A stretch of DNA of 64,000 nucleotides, from contig NZ_CP128355.1 in assembly GCF_038789205.1 (NCBI RefSeq), positions 248,001-312,000 on the forward strand. Direction: 5' to 3'. Both the position numbers and the translations under genes were made by a program. Below, piece after piece: positions 46,440 to 55,826 of the stretch. How positions within the stretch are numbered: position 1 is the stretch's first letter; every line of letters begins with the position of its first letter. Source of the DNA: Staphylococcus hsinchuensis. Its GTDB lineage: Bacteria; Bacillota; Bacilli; Staphylococcales; Staphylococcaceae. The notes beneath the pieces were generated by a model. That model saw only the letters and a program-made list of their open reading frames with translations, was not told the DNA's origin and made no database searches.

Positions 46440-46808
46440 TTACTCATTTTTATTCATATTTTCTTCTTTATAGTCGGCCTCATGTCTTTGTGTGTAACCT
46501 TTAGAATTAAAGTCTTTTAAGTAATGTGCTTTGCCATTTTTAACTTTATAAGTGAAATAATGCTCTTCAGCATCACCTTTTAATGGTTTATACGCGATAG
46601 TAACGTATTTACCTTTTCCATAAACGTAAATATTCGCTTCTTTTTTATCGAATTTTTTATCTACATCACCTTTACGTTTATGTGCTAATTTCTTTTGGTA
46701 TTTCTCTTGTTTCTGAACAGCTTTATCTATTTCTCCAGCATATTTTCCACTACTACAAGCAGAAAGAAATAATGCTACGATTGCGAATAATATTGTAAAT
46801 TTCTTCAT
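46440..46808 (-). CDS. Small lipoprotein, cystatin-like (DUF4467) type
   Basis: A 122-residue lipoprotein. Signal peptide MKKFTILFAIVALFLSAC has lipobox LSAC with Cys18. The mature part is very lysine-rich (KYQKKLAHKRKGDVDKKFDKKEANIYVYG) and has a short beta-rich C-terminal half (YVTIAYKPLKGDAEEHYFTYKVKNGKAHYL). The pattern resembles DUF4467 cystatin-fold staphylococcal lipoproteins. Function is not known. It may be cotranscribed with the dsbA-like gene. Confidence 0.78.
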   Translation of the reverse strand: MKKFTILFAIVALFLSACSSGKYAGEIDKAVQKQEKYQKKLAHKRKGDVDKKFDKKEANIYVYGKGKYVTIAYKPLKGDAEEHYFTYKVKNGKAHYLKDFNSKGYTQRHEADYKEENMNKNE

Positions 46809-47064
46809 TAAATCAAGTCACCTTCAAACTATAATCTATATCTATGTTATTTTCTAAAATAAACACATGTATTTCCGTATACTACATCATACACCTAAAT
46901 TTTTAAATATACTAGTGCATTTTAATATGATATAACCTATAGCACAACATTTAAATTGGGACACTAAACCATTTTAATCATTTGCTTTTGATATGCTATT
47001 TATATTTAACTTTGATATAATACATGTACATTGGGTTGCTTTTTTAAGGAGGAATTACTAAATT

Positions 47065-48309
47065 ATGCAATTTGTGAAAATTACCCCTGATGAATTCGAA
47101 AAATTTACAACAGAAAACTTCTCACATTATACACAATCACGTTTAAATTATGAACATCTTGAACATGATTACAATAATGCTCATTTACTAGGTGTCAAAG
47201 ATGATAATGATGAAGTGATTGCTGCTGGATTATTTACTGAAGCACGTGCTTTAAAATATTTTAAATACTTCTACAGCCAACGTGGCCCCGTATTAGATTA
47301 TAATAATATCGCTTTAGTGAATTTCTTCTTTAAATCACTTACATCTTACTTAAAAAAGCATAACTGTCTTTACGTTCGCTTAGATCCCTATATTTTAGAA
47401 AATTTAAGAAATGCTGACGGTGAAATAGTGAAATCTTATGATAACCGTATTTTAATAAATACTTTAGAGTCACTCGGTTATAAACATGAAGGTTTCACAG
47501 TGGGCTACTCAAAAACAAGCCAAGCACGTTGGTTATCCGTATTAGACTTACAAGGTAAATCTGAAAAACAATTACTTAAAGAAATGGATTACCAAACACG
47601 AAGAAATATTAAGCGTACAGAAGAAATGGGCGTAGATGTTTGCACGCTTCCAATCGAAGAAACAGATCGTTTCTTTAAACTATTTAAAATGGCAGAAGAG
47701 AAACACGGTTTCAGTTTCCGTGACGAGCCTTATTTTGAAGAATTACAACAAGCCTATAAAGGCAATGCTTCTTTAAGATTAGCGTATGTAGATCTAACAA
47801 AATATTTATCGAACTTAACGACTAAACTGAATACACTTCAAACTCAATTATCTGAGGTTGAATCAGCATTAGAAGAAAGCCCTAATTCGAAAAAACAAAA
47901 GACAAAACATACACAAATCACGCAACAATTAAATAGTACACGCAGAAAAATTGATGATACAGAAAATACTATTAAATCTGATGGTGAAATATTAGATTTA
48001 GCTGCAGCTATTTATATATACAATGACCATGAAGTCTATTATTTATCAAGTGGCTCAAACCCTAAATATAACCCTTATATGGGTGCATATAAATTACAAT
48101 GGGAAATGATTAAATTTGCCAAAGCACATGGCATTGATAGATACAATTTCTATGGTGTTACAGGTGACTTTAGTGAGGATGCTGAAGACGCTGGTGTACA
48201 ACAATTTAAAAAAGGCTTTAACGCAGACGTTGAAGAATATATCGGCGATTTCGTTAAACCTATCAATACAGCAGCCTACACACTCGGCAAAGCGATTGGT
48301 AAATTATAA
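47065..48309 (+). CDS. fmhA: FemAB-family aminoacyltransferase FmhA
   Basis: A 414-residue Fem-type peptidyltransferase with two GNAT-like subdomains and a helical coiled-coil arm (about residues 240-310, LTTKLNTLQTQLSEVESALEE). Such enzymes add amino acids from aminoacyl-tRNA to the peptidoglycan interpeptide bridge. Segments such as YFYSQRGPVLDY, LLKEMDYQTRRNIKRTEEMGV, EKHGF and YYLSSGSNPKYNPYMGAYKLQWEM match FmhA rather than FemA, FemB or FemX. The precise amino acid added by FmhA is not settled. The start follows aaggagg. It ends at a strong terminator. Confidence 0.92.
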   Translation: MQFVKITPDEFEKFTTENFSHYTQSRLNYEHLEHDYNNAHLLGVKDDNDEVIAAGLFTEARALKYFKYFYSQRGPVLDYNNIALVNFFFKSLTSYLKKHNCLYVRLDPYILENLRNADGEIVKSYDNRILINTLESLGYKHEGFTVGYSKTSQARWLSVLDLQGKSEKQLLKEMDYQTRRNIKRTEEMGVDVCTLPIEETDRFFKLFKMAEEKHGFSFRDEPYFEELQQAYKGNASLRLAYVDLTKYLSNLTTKLNTLQTQLSEVESALEESPNSKKQKTKHTQITQQLNSTRRKIDDTENTIKSDGEILDLAAAIYIYNDHEVYYLSSGSNPKYNPYMGAYKLQWEMIKFAKAHGIDRYNFYGVTGDFSEDAEDAGVQQFKKGFNADVEEYIGDFVKPINTAAYTLGKAIGKL

Positions 48310-48326
48310 AAACTTCAAATATAAAT

Positions 48327-48360
48327 CCCCTCAACTTTCAAAAAGTTTGAGGGGGTTTTT
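48327..48360 (+). terminator. fmhA terminator
   Basis: CCCCTCA-A-CTT / AAG-T-TTGAGGGG hairpin with one mismatch, followed by a T run. Confidence 0.85.
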
Positions 48361-48410
48361 TAGAACATCAAACCCATCTATTACTTTGGAATACGATACA
48401 TAAAATCTGA

Positions 48411-48450
48411 AAAACCCCTATCAATCTACTAAAAAATTGATAGGGGTTTA
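48411..48450 (-). terminator. Terminator of the EmrB/QacA-type gene
   Basis: AAACCCCTATCAAT pairs with ATTGATAGGGGTTT around a 10-nt loop; read on the minus strand it ends the transporter gene. Confidence 0.85.
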
Positions 48451-48457
48451 TGAATCA

Positions 48458-49909
48458 TTATTCAGCTGTGTTATTCGCTTCTTCATTTAACTTTCTTTTG
48501 CTTTTCAACATAAATACACAAATCAAGCTAATGATTGAAATAATAACCGCAAACCAAAACGCACCATGGTAACCATTTAATAATGCATCTTTTTGAATTT
48601 GTGCAGCCATTTCTTTCTTGTTCATCCCTTTATAATCACTCATAGTTGGTGAGAAATTCTTTGCGACTTGATTCATAGTTGTAATTAAACCTGCAGTACC
48701 GATAGAAGCTGCAATTTGTTGAACCGTATTCGTCATTGATGAACCATGTGCATTCATTTCTTTCGGTAATTGATTCATCGTATGTGTCATTAACGGCATA
48801 AGTCCAAGTGCAATACCGATCATACGAATAGCATAAATTGTAGCTAATAATGCTGGAGCTGTATTTTCATCCATTACTACAAAATACGATGTTGTGATTA
48901 CAACAGTTAACATACCGATTATCCCAAGAATTTTAGCACCGAACTTTTCATAAAGTAAGCCTGAAATAACCGACATAATAGCCATTACAATCGCACCTGG
49001 TAAAAGAATTAAACCAGATTGTAATGCCGAATCTTTCATAATGTTCTGTACAAACATTGGTAACACAGTTTCAGAACCAATCATCGCGATCATCGTAAAT
49101 GCCATGATAATAATTCCGACTGTAAATTGACTATCCTTAAATACTGAAAAATCTAAGAGTGTTGTTTCTAACTTACGTTGTCTTAATACGAATAGCACGA
49201 TCAAGATAATACCGCCAATAATCGTAGTTAAAACGATTGGATCGTCCCAACCATCACGAGATATTGAACTTGTACCGTATAGTAAACCACCGAAACCTAA
49301 ACTGGATAAAATAATAGAAATTAAATCGATAGGTACTTTTTTGTTTGTACCGACATTTTTAATAAATATAAATGAAGCAATAAATGTTAGTGCAGCAATT
49401 GGCGCAACAACATGGAATAATGAACGCCAATTGAAATATTCAACTAAATAACCTGATAAAGTTGGACCAATAGCTGGAGCTAAACCGATCACTAATCCAA
49501 ACGTTCCCATATACTTCCCACGTTCATGTGGTTCAAACACATCTAATATTGTCGTCATCATGAGGGGCATCATGATTCCTGAACCTAATGCTTGAATAAT
49601 TCTAGCAAATAATAAAATACTAAAGTTTGGACTGAAACCTGCAATAATTGTACCTAAGAAGAAAATGGTGATCGCCGTTAAGAAAACTTGTCTTGTTGTA
49701 AACCTTTGAATCACCATTGCAGATAATGGTATGACAACCCCATTTGCAAGTAAGAAAGCCGTAGTCAACCATTGAACTTGTGTGTAATCAATATCAAAAT
49801 CTTTCATAATACTTGGTAATGCAGTGGTTAATAATGTTTCGTTCAAGAGACCAAAGAAGCCCCCAAATAACATTACAATAATCATCGTTAATTTCGTTTT
49901 ATGTGACAT
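48458..49909 (-). CDS. DHA2-family (EmrB/QacA/LmrB-like) multidrug transporter
   Basis: A 483-residue, 14-helix major facilitator. Motif A (ARIIQALGSGIMMP) and motif C (GLAPAIGPTLSGYLVEY) are clear. It belongs to the LmrB/MdeA-like group; in S. aureus the homologue next to gpmA is the MdeA-type pump, but I do not assign a symbol. It lacks the N-terminal extension of the EmrB-like protein at 7075. It stands alone, with gpmA upstream on the same strand and separated by a terminator. Confidence 0.9.
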   Translation of the reverse strand: MSHKTKLTMIIVMLFGGFFGLLNETLLTTALPSIMKDFDIDYTQVQWLTTAFLLANGVVIPLSAMVIQRFTTRQVFLTAITIFFLGTIIAGFSPNFSILLFARIIQALGSGIMMPLMMTTILDVFEPHERGKYMGTFGLVIGLAPAIGPTLSGYLVEYFNWRSLFHVVAPIAALTFIASFIFIKNVGTNKKVPIDLISIILSSLGFGGLLYGTSSISRDGWDDPIVLTTIIGGIILIVLFVLRQRKLETTLLDFSVFKDSQFTVGIIIMAFTMIAMIGSETVLPMFVQNIMKDSALQSGLILLPGAIVMAIMSVISGLLYEKFGAKILGIIGMLTVVITTSYFVVMDENTAPALLATIYAIRMIGIALGLMPLMTHTMNQLPKEMNAHGSSMTNTVQQIAASIGTAGLITTMNQVAKNFSPTMSDYKGMNKKEMAAQIQKDALLNGYHGAFWFAVIISIISLICVFMLKSKRKLNEEANNTAE

Positions 49910-50272
49910 ATTTACCTCTCTTAATTGTGAACCGTAAGCTTTAAGTCATGCATTAACGCATTATACAGATTTTATAAATAGTTATCATATGAAATGCATC
50001 TATCTCGTTCAAAAATCGTTCATCAGTCTGACTTTTTTACTCGGACTAACTAGTATACCACATTGTTGCATCTTTAAGTTAATTGATTGTTAAAAAATTC
50101 ACTGAATTATGTAAAATATAAAAAAGATGAAATTAGGATGTATTAATAATAATGAGTTTTATAAAAAACACTCATTTGTCACCTTTTTCCTAATTCCATC
50201 TTGATTGTTATTAAACATTTTTGTATAACTACCTATTTAACCATTAGTTGAATCATGAAAATGATTTTTCAA
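49910..50272. other. Intergenic region with a long nested hairpin (gpmA terminator)
   Basis: AAGATGAAATTAGGA (50124-50138) and TCCTAATTCCATCTT (50188-50202) pair with one mismatch across a 49-nt loop. The loop holds a smaller hairpin (ATGAGT / ACTCAT). On the minus strand a T run follows, so it probably terminates gpmA. The rest is AT-rich promoter sequence for the transporter. Confidence 0.75.
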
Positions 50273-50959
50273 CTATAAATAGTATTTATCTTCAACTTTC
50301 AAATCATCAGTTAGTTCATAAACAAGAGGTTCACCTGTCTTAATTTCTAACCCGGTAATGTCTTCATCACTCACATCTTCTAAATATTTAATTAATGCAC
50401 GTAATGAATTGCCGTGCGCTGAAACTAATACAGTTTTTCCTGCTAATAATTGTGGTGCAATATGATCATTCCAATATGGTTTCACACGTACCAACGTATC
50501 TTTTAAACTTTCTGCATCAGGCATTACTCTCGCATCTAAATCACGATATTTAGGGTCGTTGATATAAGATTGTCTTTGATCTTCATCTTGAGCTGGTGGT
50601 GCAGTATCATATGAACGTCTCCAAATATGCACTTGTTCTTCACCGAAATCATCACGTGCATCATCTTTGTTTAATCCTTGTAAATTACCATAATGACGTT
50701 CGTTTAATCGCCAATGTTTATAAGTTGGAAGATATAATTGGTGTGATTCATTTAATATATGGTACGTTGTTTTAATCGCACGTTGCAGTAATGATGTATA
50801 AACGACATCTAACTGGATGTTATTATTTTTAAGCTTTTCTCCTGCTGTCTTAGCTTCTTGATGACCTTTTTCTGACAAATCAACATCAGCCCATCCAGTA
50901 AATAAGTTTTTAGCATTCCATTCACTTTGGCCATGTCTACATAAAACTAATCTTGCCAT
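50273..50959 (-). CDS. gpmA: 2,3-bisphosphoglycerate-dependent phosphoglycerate mutase
   Basis: A 228-residue glycolytic enzyme that interconverts 3- and 2-phosphoglycerate. The phosphohistidine motif LCRHGQSEWN has His9. Other signatures are NERHYGNLQGLNKDDA, WRRSYDTAPP and the second catalytic His in VSAHGNSLRALIKYLE. Length is normal. gaaggtag precedes the ATG. An imperfect cre-like sequence (TTTAAAACGCTTTCT, about 51042-51056) lies upstream. Confidence 0.95.
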   Translation of the reverse strand: MARLVLCRHGQSEWNAKNLFTGWADVDLSEKGHQEAKTAGEKLKNNNIQLDVVYTSLLQRAIKTTYHILNESHQLYLPTYKHWRLNERHYGNLQGLNKDDARDDFGEEQVHIWRRSYDTAPPAQDEDQRQSYINDPKYRDLDARVMPDAESLKDTLVRVKPYWNDHIAPQLLAGKTVLVSAHGNSLRALIKYLEDVSDEDITGLEIKTGEPLVYELTDDLKVEDKYYL

Positions 50960-51289
50960 AATCTCACTACCTTCTTTTTAAAATTTATTTTGAAATTGGT
51001 TATTACAAAATATTACAAATCGTTCAATTGCATCTTATCACTTTAAAACGCTTTCTGTTAAATGATTATCTCGTTTTTAATGGATTTTACTATAAACAAA
51101 TATGACAATACTCGCTTTTCATTGAAATAATTGTCTTATTTTTATCATAAATAGAAATGCATTTTAAAATGACTGTAACCTACACATTTGAATTTGATGA
51201 TATAGTAGGCATCGTTGAATTAATAAAATATCTAGTTACTTAGTTAATAATTTTAAATTTTTAAAATTAAATTAGGAGGACTTTTATTT
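50960..51289. other. Divergent intergenic region gpmA / SceD-like gene
   Basis: About 330 nt. A weak cre-like sequence lies near 51042-51056. No complete WalR-type direct repeat (TGTWAH-N5-TGTWAH) was found, although related cell-wall lytic genes often have one. Confidence 0.5.
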
Positions 51290-51655
51290 ATGAAAAAGTT
51301 ATTATTAGCATCTTTCGCGTCATTAACAATTGCAGCAACAGGATATAGTGCAGGAGCAAGTGTAAATACAGCTGATGCTTCTGAAACGACTACACAATCT
51401 ACAGATAGCGTATATAAAGAGTTCATCGAAGCTGGCGGCACAAAAGAACTTTGGGAAAAAGTTGTATTACCAGAATCAGGTGGTAATCCAGATGCCGTAA
51501 ATCCAGCAGGTTATAAAGGTCTAGGACAAACAAAAGAAGCTTGGGGTTCTGGTTCAGTTGAAGAACAAACAAAAGGTATGATTAATTACGCTGAAGAACG
51601 TTATGGTTCAATTGATAAAGCAATTGAATTCCGTGAAGCACACGGCTGGTGGTAA
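51290..51655 (+). CDS. Short secreted SceD/IsaA-like transglycosylase-fold protein
   Basis: A 121-residue exported protein. The signal peptide covers about residues 1-30 (MKKLLLASFASLTIAATG ... ADA). It is followed directly by a lysozyme-like domain with the probable catalytic Glu62 in VLPESGGNPDAVNP, then GYKGLGQTKEAWGSG, YAEERYGS and the C-terminal HGWW typical of staphylococcal SceD/IsaA-type lytic transglycosylases. It is about half the length of SceD or IsaA because it lacks the N-terminal variable region. The start follows taggagga. Confidence 0.88.
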   Translation: MKKLLLASFASLTIAATGYSAGASVNTADASETTTQSTDSVYKEFIEAGGTKELWEKVVLPESGGNPDAVNPAGYKGLGQTKEAWGSGSVEEQTKGMINYAEERYGSIDKAIEFREAHGWW

Positions 51656-51704
51656 TTTTTTAAAGTATCTTCATAATTTGAATTCCAATAACATTTAATA
51701 TAAA

Positions 51705-51744
51705 AAAACTCCGTTGAAAGTGTATGCTTTCAACGGAGTTTTTA
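51705..51744. terminator. Bidirectional terminator
   Basis: AAAACTCCGTTGAAAG pairs perfectly with CTTTCAACGGAGTTTT around a 6-nt loop. It lies between the SceD-like gene and convergent CDF gene. Confidence 0.93.
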
Positions 51745-51759
51745 GTATAACCACGTTAT

Positions 51760-52650
51760 TTAACTTTCCGCTTCATGTTGGTCCTGTATTGAAGCTGGTT
51801 CTGGATGAACATAAATAGATGAAATTCCTTTTTTATGCATGTGACGCTCAACTGCATCACAAATATTATGAGCTTCTTCAAGAGATAAATGTGAATCCAC
51901 GACGATGGTTACGTCCACAAACACACTGCTACCATGATAGCGTCCTTTAATATTTTGAACCGCGATGACGTATTCTATTTCTAATACATCGTTTTTATAT
52001 TCAATTAAGTCTTGTTCATTAAAGCCATCACTCAATGTAAAAATGGATTCCCTAAAAATACCAAAGCCTGTATATATAATGATAAGACCAAGAATCGTTG
52101 CTAGGATTGAGTCTAAAATAGGTAAGCCCATTTGTGTAAATAGTAATCCAACTGCTGTTCCGATACTTACGAGGGCGTCAGATAAATTGTCTTTCGAAGC
52201 AGAACTTAATGAACTACTATTCGTACGGCGTGCCAAACGTCTATTTATAAAAAATACTGCTAACATCAACGCACCACTGAGTATACTGATATAAATTGTG
52301 ATCAAATTAGGTGTAGGATGTTTTCCTATAAATATTCGAGGAAAGTTTTCGATTGTAACTTGAAGTCCAACAAACATAATGATAAATGATACTAACAATG
52401 TAGATATATTTTCTGATTTAAGATGGCCGTATGGGTGATTTTTATCTGGTGGTTTGATTGAAATCTTCAACCCTATAATGACTGCTAAAGATACAATGAT
52501 ATCCGTCATATTATTAATACCATCGGCACGAACTGCAGCAGAATCATAAATATAACCGACTGCATATTTTACAATTGCCATTACAATATAGACGATTAAA
52601 CTTAAAAATGCACCTCTTTGTGCTACTTTTAAATTTTCAGTTTGGGACAT
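51760..52650 (-). CDS. Cation diffusion facilitator family transporter
   Basis: A 296-residue CDF metal/proton antiporter with six helices and a C-terminal cytoplasmic domain (about 205-285). The helix II metal site is visible as RADGINNMTDII (Asp-x3-Asp pattern DGINNMTD), and helix V as SASKDNLSDALVSIG. The Asn-Asp arrangement and the PYGHLKSENI loop resemble the Mn-type (MntE-like) group more than the zinc group, but the metal is not certain. aaggtgg precedes the ATG. No metalloregulator is adjacent. Confidence 0.88.
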   Translation of the reverse strand: MSQTENLKVAQRGAFLSLIVYIVMAIVKYAVGYIYDSAAVRADGINNMTDIIVSLAVIIGLKISIKPPDKNHPYGHLKSENISTLLVSFIIMFVGLQVTIENFPRIFIGKHPTPNLITIYISILSGALMLAVFFINRRLARRTNSSSLSSASKDNLSDALVSIGTAVGLLFTQMGLPILDSILATILGLIIIYTGFGIFRESIFTLSDGFNEQDLIEYKNDVLEIEYVIAVQNIKGRYHGSSVFVDVTIVVDSHLSLEEAHNICDAVERHMHKKGISSIYVHPEPASIQDQHEAES

Positions 52651-52815
52651 GAACTACAACCACCTTTATTTATGTTGGGATTTTAGTATGAATGATTAAA
52701 TCACGCATGACAACTGTTTTTTTCAGGAAATGATTTAATACAAATTAATAAAAATATTTTTTAACATTGCCTAAAAATTGCATAGATATTTAGAAAATTT
52801 TTAGCATAAAAATAA

Positions 52816-52843
52816 CTGGGAGCACATTTAGTTTTGCTCCCAG
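52816..52843 (-). terminator. gtrA terminator
   Basis: CTGGGAGCA pairs perfectly with TGCTCCCAG around a 10-nt loop; on the minus strand a T-rich tail follows. Confidence 0.88.
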
Positions 52844-52870
52844 CCTTTCAAATTAATTTATCAAAATATC

Positions 52871-53254
52871 TTATTTATCTTTAAGAATGTATTTAGACAG
52901 TACAAATGTCACAGGTATCGTTATAATCAGACCTGCAAATGGTGCAATGATGGATGAAATGTGGAACCATTTTACAAATATATATAGTAGTAAGGTTTGC
53001 ATGCCCATATTAATCGCTTGCGTTAATGGAAATGCTAAAAATTTCTTCCACGTCGGTTTCACTTTATATACAAAATAACAATTCAAAAAGTATGAAACGA
53101 CAAAACTAAAAATAAAACCTGTAATATGGCTTATCATATAGTTCAGTCCGATCCCTTTTAATAACAGTAAATACACGGCATAGTAATTTGCAGTGTTAAT
53201 CCCACCAACAATGATAAATTTAATAATTTCATAATGCGTCTTCTTTAATTTCAT
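52871..53254 (-). CDS. GtrA family membrane protein
   Basis: A 127-residue, four-helix GtrA-type protein (FIIVGGINTANYYAVYLLLLKGIGLNY, GFIFSFVVSYFLNCYFVY and the C-terminal FVLSKYILKDK). The family is linked to flipping of polyprenyl-phosphate sugars in cell-surface glycosylation; no glycosyltransferase is adjacent here. The frame is open upstream, but aaaggag precedes the ATG at 53254 (MKLKKTHYEI). Confidence 0.87.
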   Translation of the reverse strand: MKLKKTHYEIIKFIIVGGINTANYYAVYLLLLKGIGLNYMISHITGFIFSFVVSYFLNCYFVYKVKPTWKKFLAFPLTQAINMGMQTLLLYIFVKWFHISSIIAPFAGLIITIPVTFVLSKYILKDK

Positions 53255-53554
53255 GTGTTTCTCCTTTAATTCATTGCTCTTACCCGGATTCAACTTCTCC
53301 AATATTAACATATTTTATATACTTGATAGGAACAGTACAAGATAAACACGATGTTTAACTTAAGTATGTATTTTTATGTTCTACGTCCTCAAAATATCTA
53401 TTCGGTTATGATATGATTTATATAATCATTTTTAGTTAAATAACGAACACTAAATATTATAAATTAAACGTTGCATTTTTACATGCATATGGGATAATTA
53501 CCTAGTTAGAAACAAAACAAACACATGCGCAAGCGTTCAAAAGGAGTACCACAT
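53255..53554. other. Divergent intergenic region gtrA / Bcr gene
   Basis: About 300 nt, AT-rich; no gene, hairpin or operator that I can support. Confidence 0.5.
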
Positions 53555-54763
53555 ATGAACAAAGCAACAACACGTCAAATACCTTTAATTATTATTATCG
53601 TCTTAGGTATAATGACTACTTTCGGCCCACTCACAATAGATATGTATGTGCCGTCATTACCAAGTATTCAAAGTGACTTTAAAATAACAACTTCACAAGC
53701 ACAACTAACGTCATCATTTGCGATGATTGGTCTTGCGATTGGACAATTTATCTTTGGTCCTCTATCAGATGCCTTCGGTCGTAAAAAGGTCGCCCTCATC
53801 ATTATCGCAATTTATACATTAGCATCTGGTATCGCGATCTTTACAACTTCGATCTCATGGTTACTCGTATTGAGATTAATTCAAGGATTAACGGGCGGTG
53901 GCGCCATCGTAATTGCAAAAGCCTCAGTCGGTGATAAACATAAAGGTCAAACTTTAGCTAAAGGACTCGCATCTTTGCTCGTCGTTAACGGAATAATTAC
54001 AATTATTGCCCCACTTATTGGCGGATATGCTTTATCCATCGCAAATTGGAAGGCAATCTTCTTAATATTAACGATTGTGAGCTTTATTATTTTATTATTT
54101 GCGATTCTCTTTATGGAAGAAACAAAACAGAGCGATATTACTAAATTAAATTTTGGTGCAATTTTTAAAGACTTTGGTTATTTATTACGTCGACCTTCAT
54201 TTGTTATACCAATGTTACTACAAGGGTTAACGTATGTAATGCTATTTAGCTTTTCATCAGCAGCACCTTTCATCACTCAAAAGATTTACGAACTCACACC
54301 TCAACAATTTAGTATTCTCGTTTCTATTAATGGGATTGGGTTGATTATTACAAGTCAACTAACCGCTAAACTCGTTGAATATGTGGATCGTCGTATATTA
54401 CTCATCATATTAACAATGATTCAAATCAGCGGTGTTATTTTAATTATAGTGGCCCTTACGATGCATCTCCCTATATGGGTTCTCATTGTTGCATTCTTCT
54501 TAAATGTTTGTCCGGTGACCGGTTTTGGACCACTCAGCTTCGCATTGGCAATGGAATCACGTACAGGTGGTAGTGGTAATGCCTCTAGTTTATTAGGGCT
54601 CTTCCAATTTATACTCGGTGCAGTGATGTCACCTCTTGTAGGTTTAAAAGGTGAATTCAATACTACACCTTATGCAATTATATTAGTAGTAACGACGCTA
54701 TTAATTATTATTCTGATCTTTGCTTTAAAATATACTAATAAAAATACAAAAACAAATGCTTAA
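53555..54763 (+). CDS. Bcr/CflA family drug resistance transporter
   Basis: A 402-residue, 12-helix major facilitator, paralogous to and the same length as the TcaB-like protein. It has the N-terminal FGPLTIDMYVPSLPSIQSDF signature, motif A (GPLSDAFGRKKVAL) and RLIQGLTGGGAIVIAKA. aaggag lies 8 nt before the ATG at 53555 (MNKATTRQIP). It is a single gene with a terminator at 54773. No tcaA-like partner adjoins it. Confidence 0.9.
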   Translation: MNKATTRQIPLIIIIVLGIMTTFGPLTIDMYVPSLPSIQSDFKITTSQAQLTSSFAMIGLAIGQFIFGPLSDAFGRKKVALIIIAIYTLASGIAIFTTSISWLLVLRLIQGLTGGGAIVIAKASVGDKHKGQTLAKGLASLLVVNGIITIIAPLIGGYALSIANWKAIFLILTIVSFIILLFAILFMEETKQSDITKLNFGAIFKDFGYLLRRPSFVIPMLLQGLTYVMLFSFSSAAPFITQKIYELTPQQFSILVSINGIGLIITSQLTAKLVEYVDRRILLIILTMIQISGVILIIVALTMHLPIWVLIVAFFLNVCPVTGFGPLSFALAMESRTGGSGNASSLLGLFQFILGAVMSPLVGLKGEFNTTPYAIILVVTTLLIIILIFALKYTNKNTKTNA

Positions 54764-54772
54764 ATTAAAAAA

Positions 54773-54800
54773 AGGGAACGTTGTATCGTTCCCTGTTTCT
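54773..54800. terminator. Bidirectional terminator
   Basis: AGGGAACG pairs with CGTTCCCT around a 6-nt loop, with A and T tails. It lies between the Bcr and phosphoesterase genes. Confidence 0.85.
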
Positions 54801-54802
54801 TT

Positions 54803-55615
54803 TTATTCAATTTCTATAACCTCTAATGCATGGTCAATCTCTGTCTCAATATTATCTGTACGCCATTCTCGACCATAGCCTAAACATGGACAATAATACA
54901 TAATACCATTTTCTTCAAATTTACTTCTAAAATGCACGTGCCCCATGATGCTATGTCGAATATTAAAACGCTCATAAAAATTATTAAAGTCAGACGTACC
55001 TATAAACGCATTAAAATAATCAAATATGCGATGCGGCATAGGTACTGCAAATTTAGGATGTGTAACGACATGTGTCATTAGAATAACCTTTTTATCTTTT
55101 ACCGCTTGTAAGTCTTTCTCGGCTTGTTTTGCTGCTTTTTTTGATAATTGTTGGTCCTCCGTCTCCCAATCTATCTTCACCTTATCTTGCCATGTCGCTC
55201 CATAATATTTGCGTCTCGCTATACGTTCCAATGAAAACTTTGGACTTGCGTACGTATAATCGTACCATCCTGTGTTGCCAACAATTGCCCATTCGTCGTT
55301 AATAACGAAAGGCTTTCCTATTAAACATGCATCCATTTTCATATAATATTCTAATATTTCATTTGAATTTAAATCTGTATCTGTCGACCAAAAGTCATGA
55401 TTACCTGGTATAAATTTAACAGTTATCGATGTTTGTCGCTCAATTTGTTCCAGAAATTGATGCGTCAATTTATAATTGTTAGAAACGTCACCTGCGACTA
55501 ACAATAAATCTACTTCTTCACGTTGCAAAGTACGTACCATAATTTTTAAATAATCTTCCGGAGTTAAAGATTTATGACGGTCTATATGTAAATCTGAAAT
55601 TGCACCAATCCTCAT
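54803..55615 (-). CDS. Metallophosphoesterase
   Basis: A 270-residue calcineurin-like phosphoesterase with the standard metal motifs: DLHID (near residue 7), GDVSN, GNHDFW, MTHVVTHP and GHVHFRS. No signal peptide is seen, so it is cytoplasmic. The substrate cannot be deduced. aaggaaggt precedes the ATG at 55615 (MRIGAISDLHID). The second YidC gene lies divergently upstream. Confidence 0.92.
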   Translation of the reverse strand: MRIGAISDLHIDRHKSLTPEDYLKIMVRTLQREEVDLLLVAGDVSNNYKLTHQFLEQIERQTSITVKFIPGNHDFWSTDTDLNSNEILEYYMKMDACLIGKPFVINDEWAIVGNTGWYDYTYASPKFSLERIARRKYYGATWQDKVKIDWETEDQQLSKKAAKQAEKDLQAVKDKKVILMTHVVTHPKFAVPMPHRIFDYFNAFIGTSDFNNFYERFNIRHSIMGHVHFRSKFEENGIMYYCPCLGYGREWRTDNIETEIDHALEVIEIE

Positions 55616-55826
55616 CCTTATTACCTTCCTTACTTTAGTTAACAACGTTATTATGACACTTCATACATATAACACTTAAATGTTTTGCTTAGTTTCCTTA
55701 TTTTTTATCGTTTTTCTTGTCTCACGCGCAAGATATATTTACACTTTTCCACAGTTATGTTTAAAATTAATATTTAATTGTGTTATGGTTATATTTGATT
55801 ATTTATTTTTTTGGAGGAAAAATTTA

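Noticed and set aside
46980..47064. fmhA promoter
   Set aside because: A good TATAAT is present at 47016-47021, but no -35 lies at an acceptable distance, so I did not list it.
50960..51289. WalR (YycF) box upstream of the SceD-like gene
   Set aside because: Single TGT(A/T)A half-sites exist, but no pair with the required 5-nt spacing was found.
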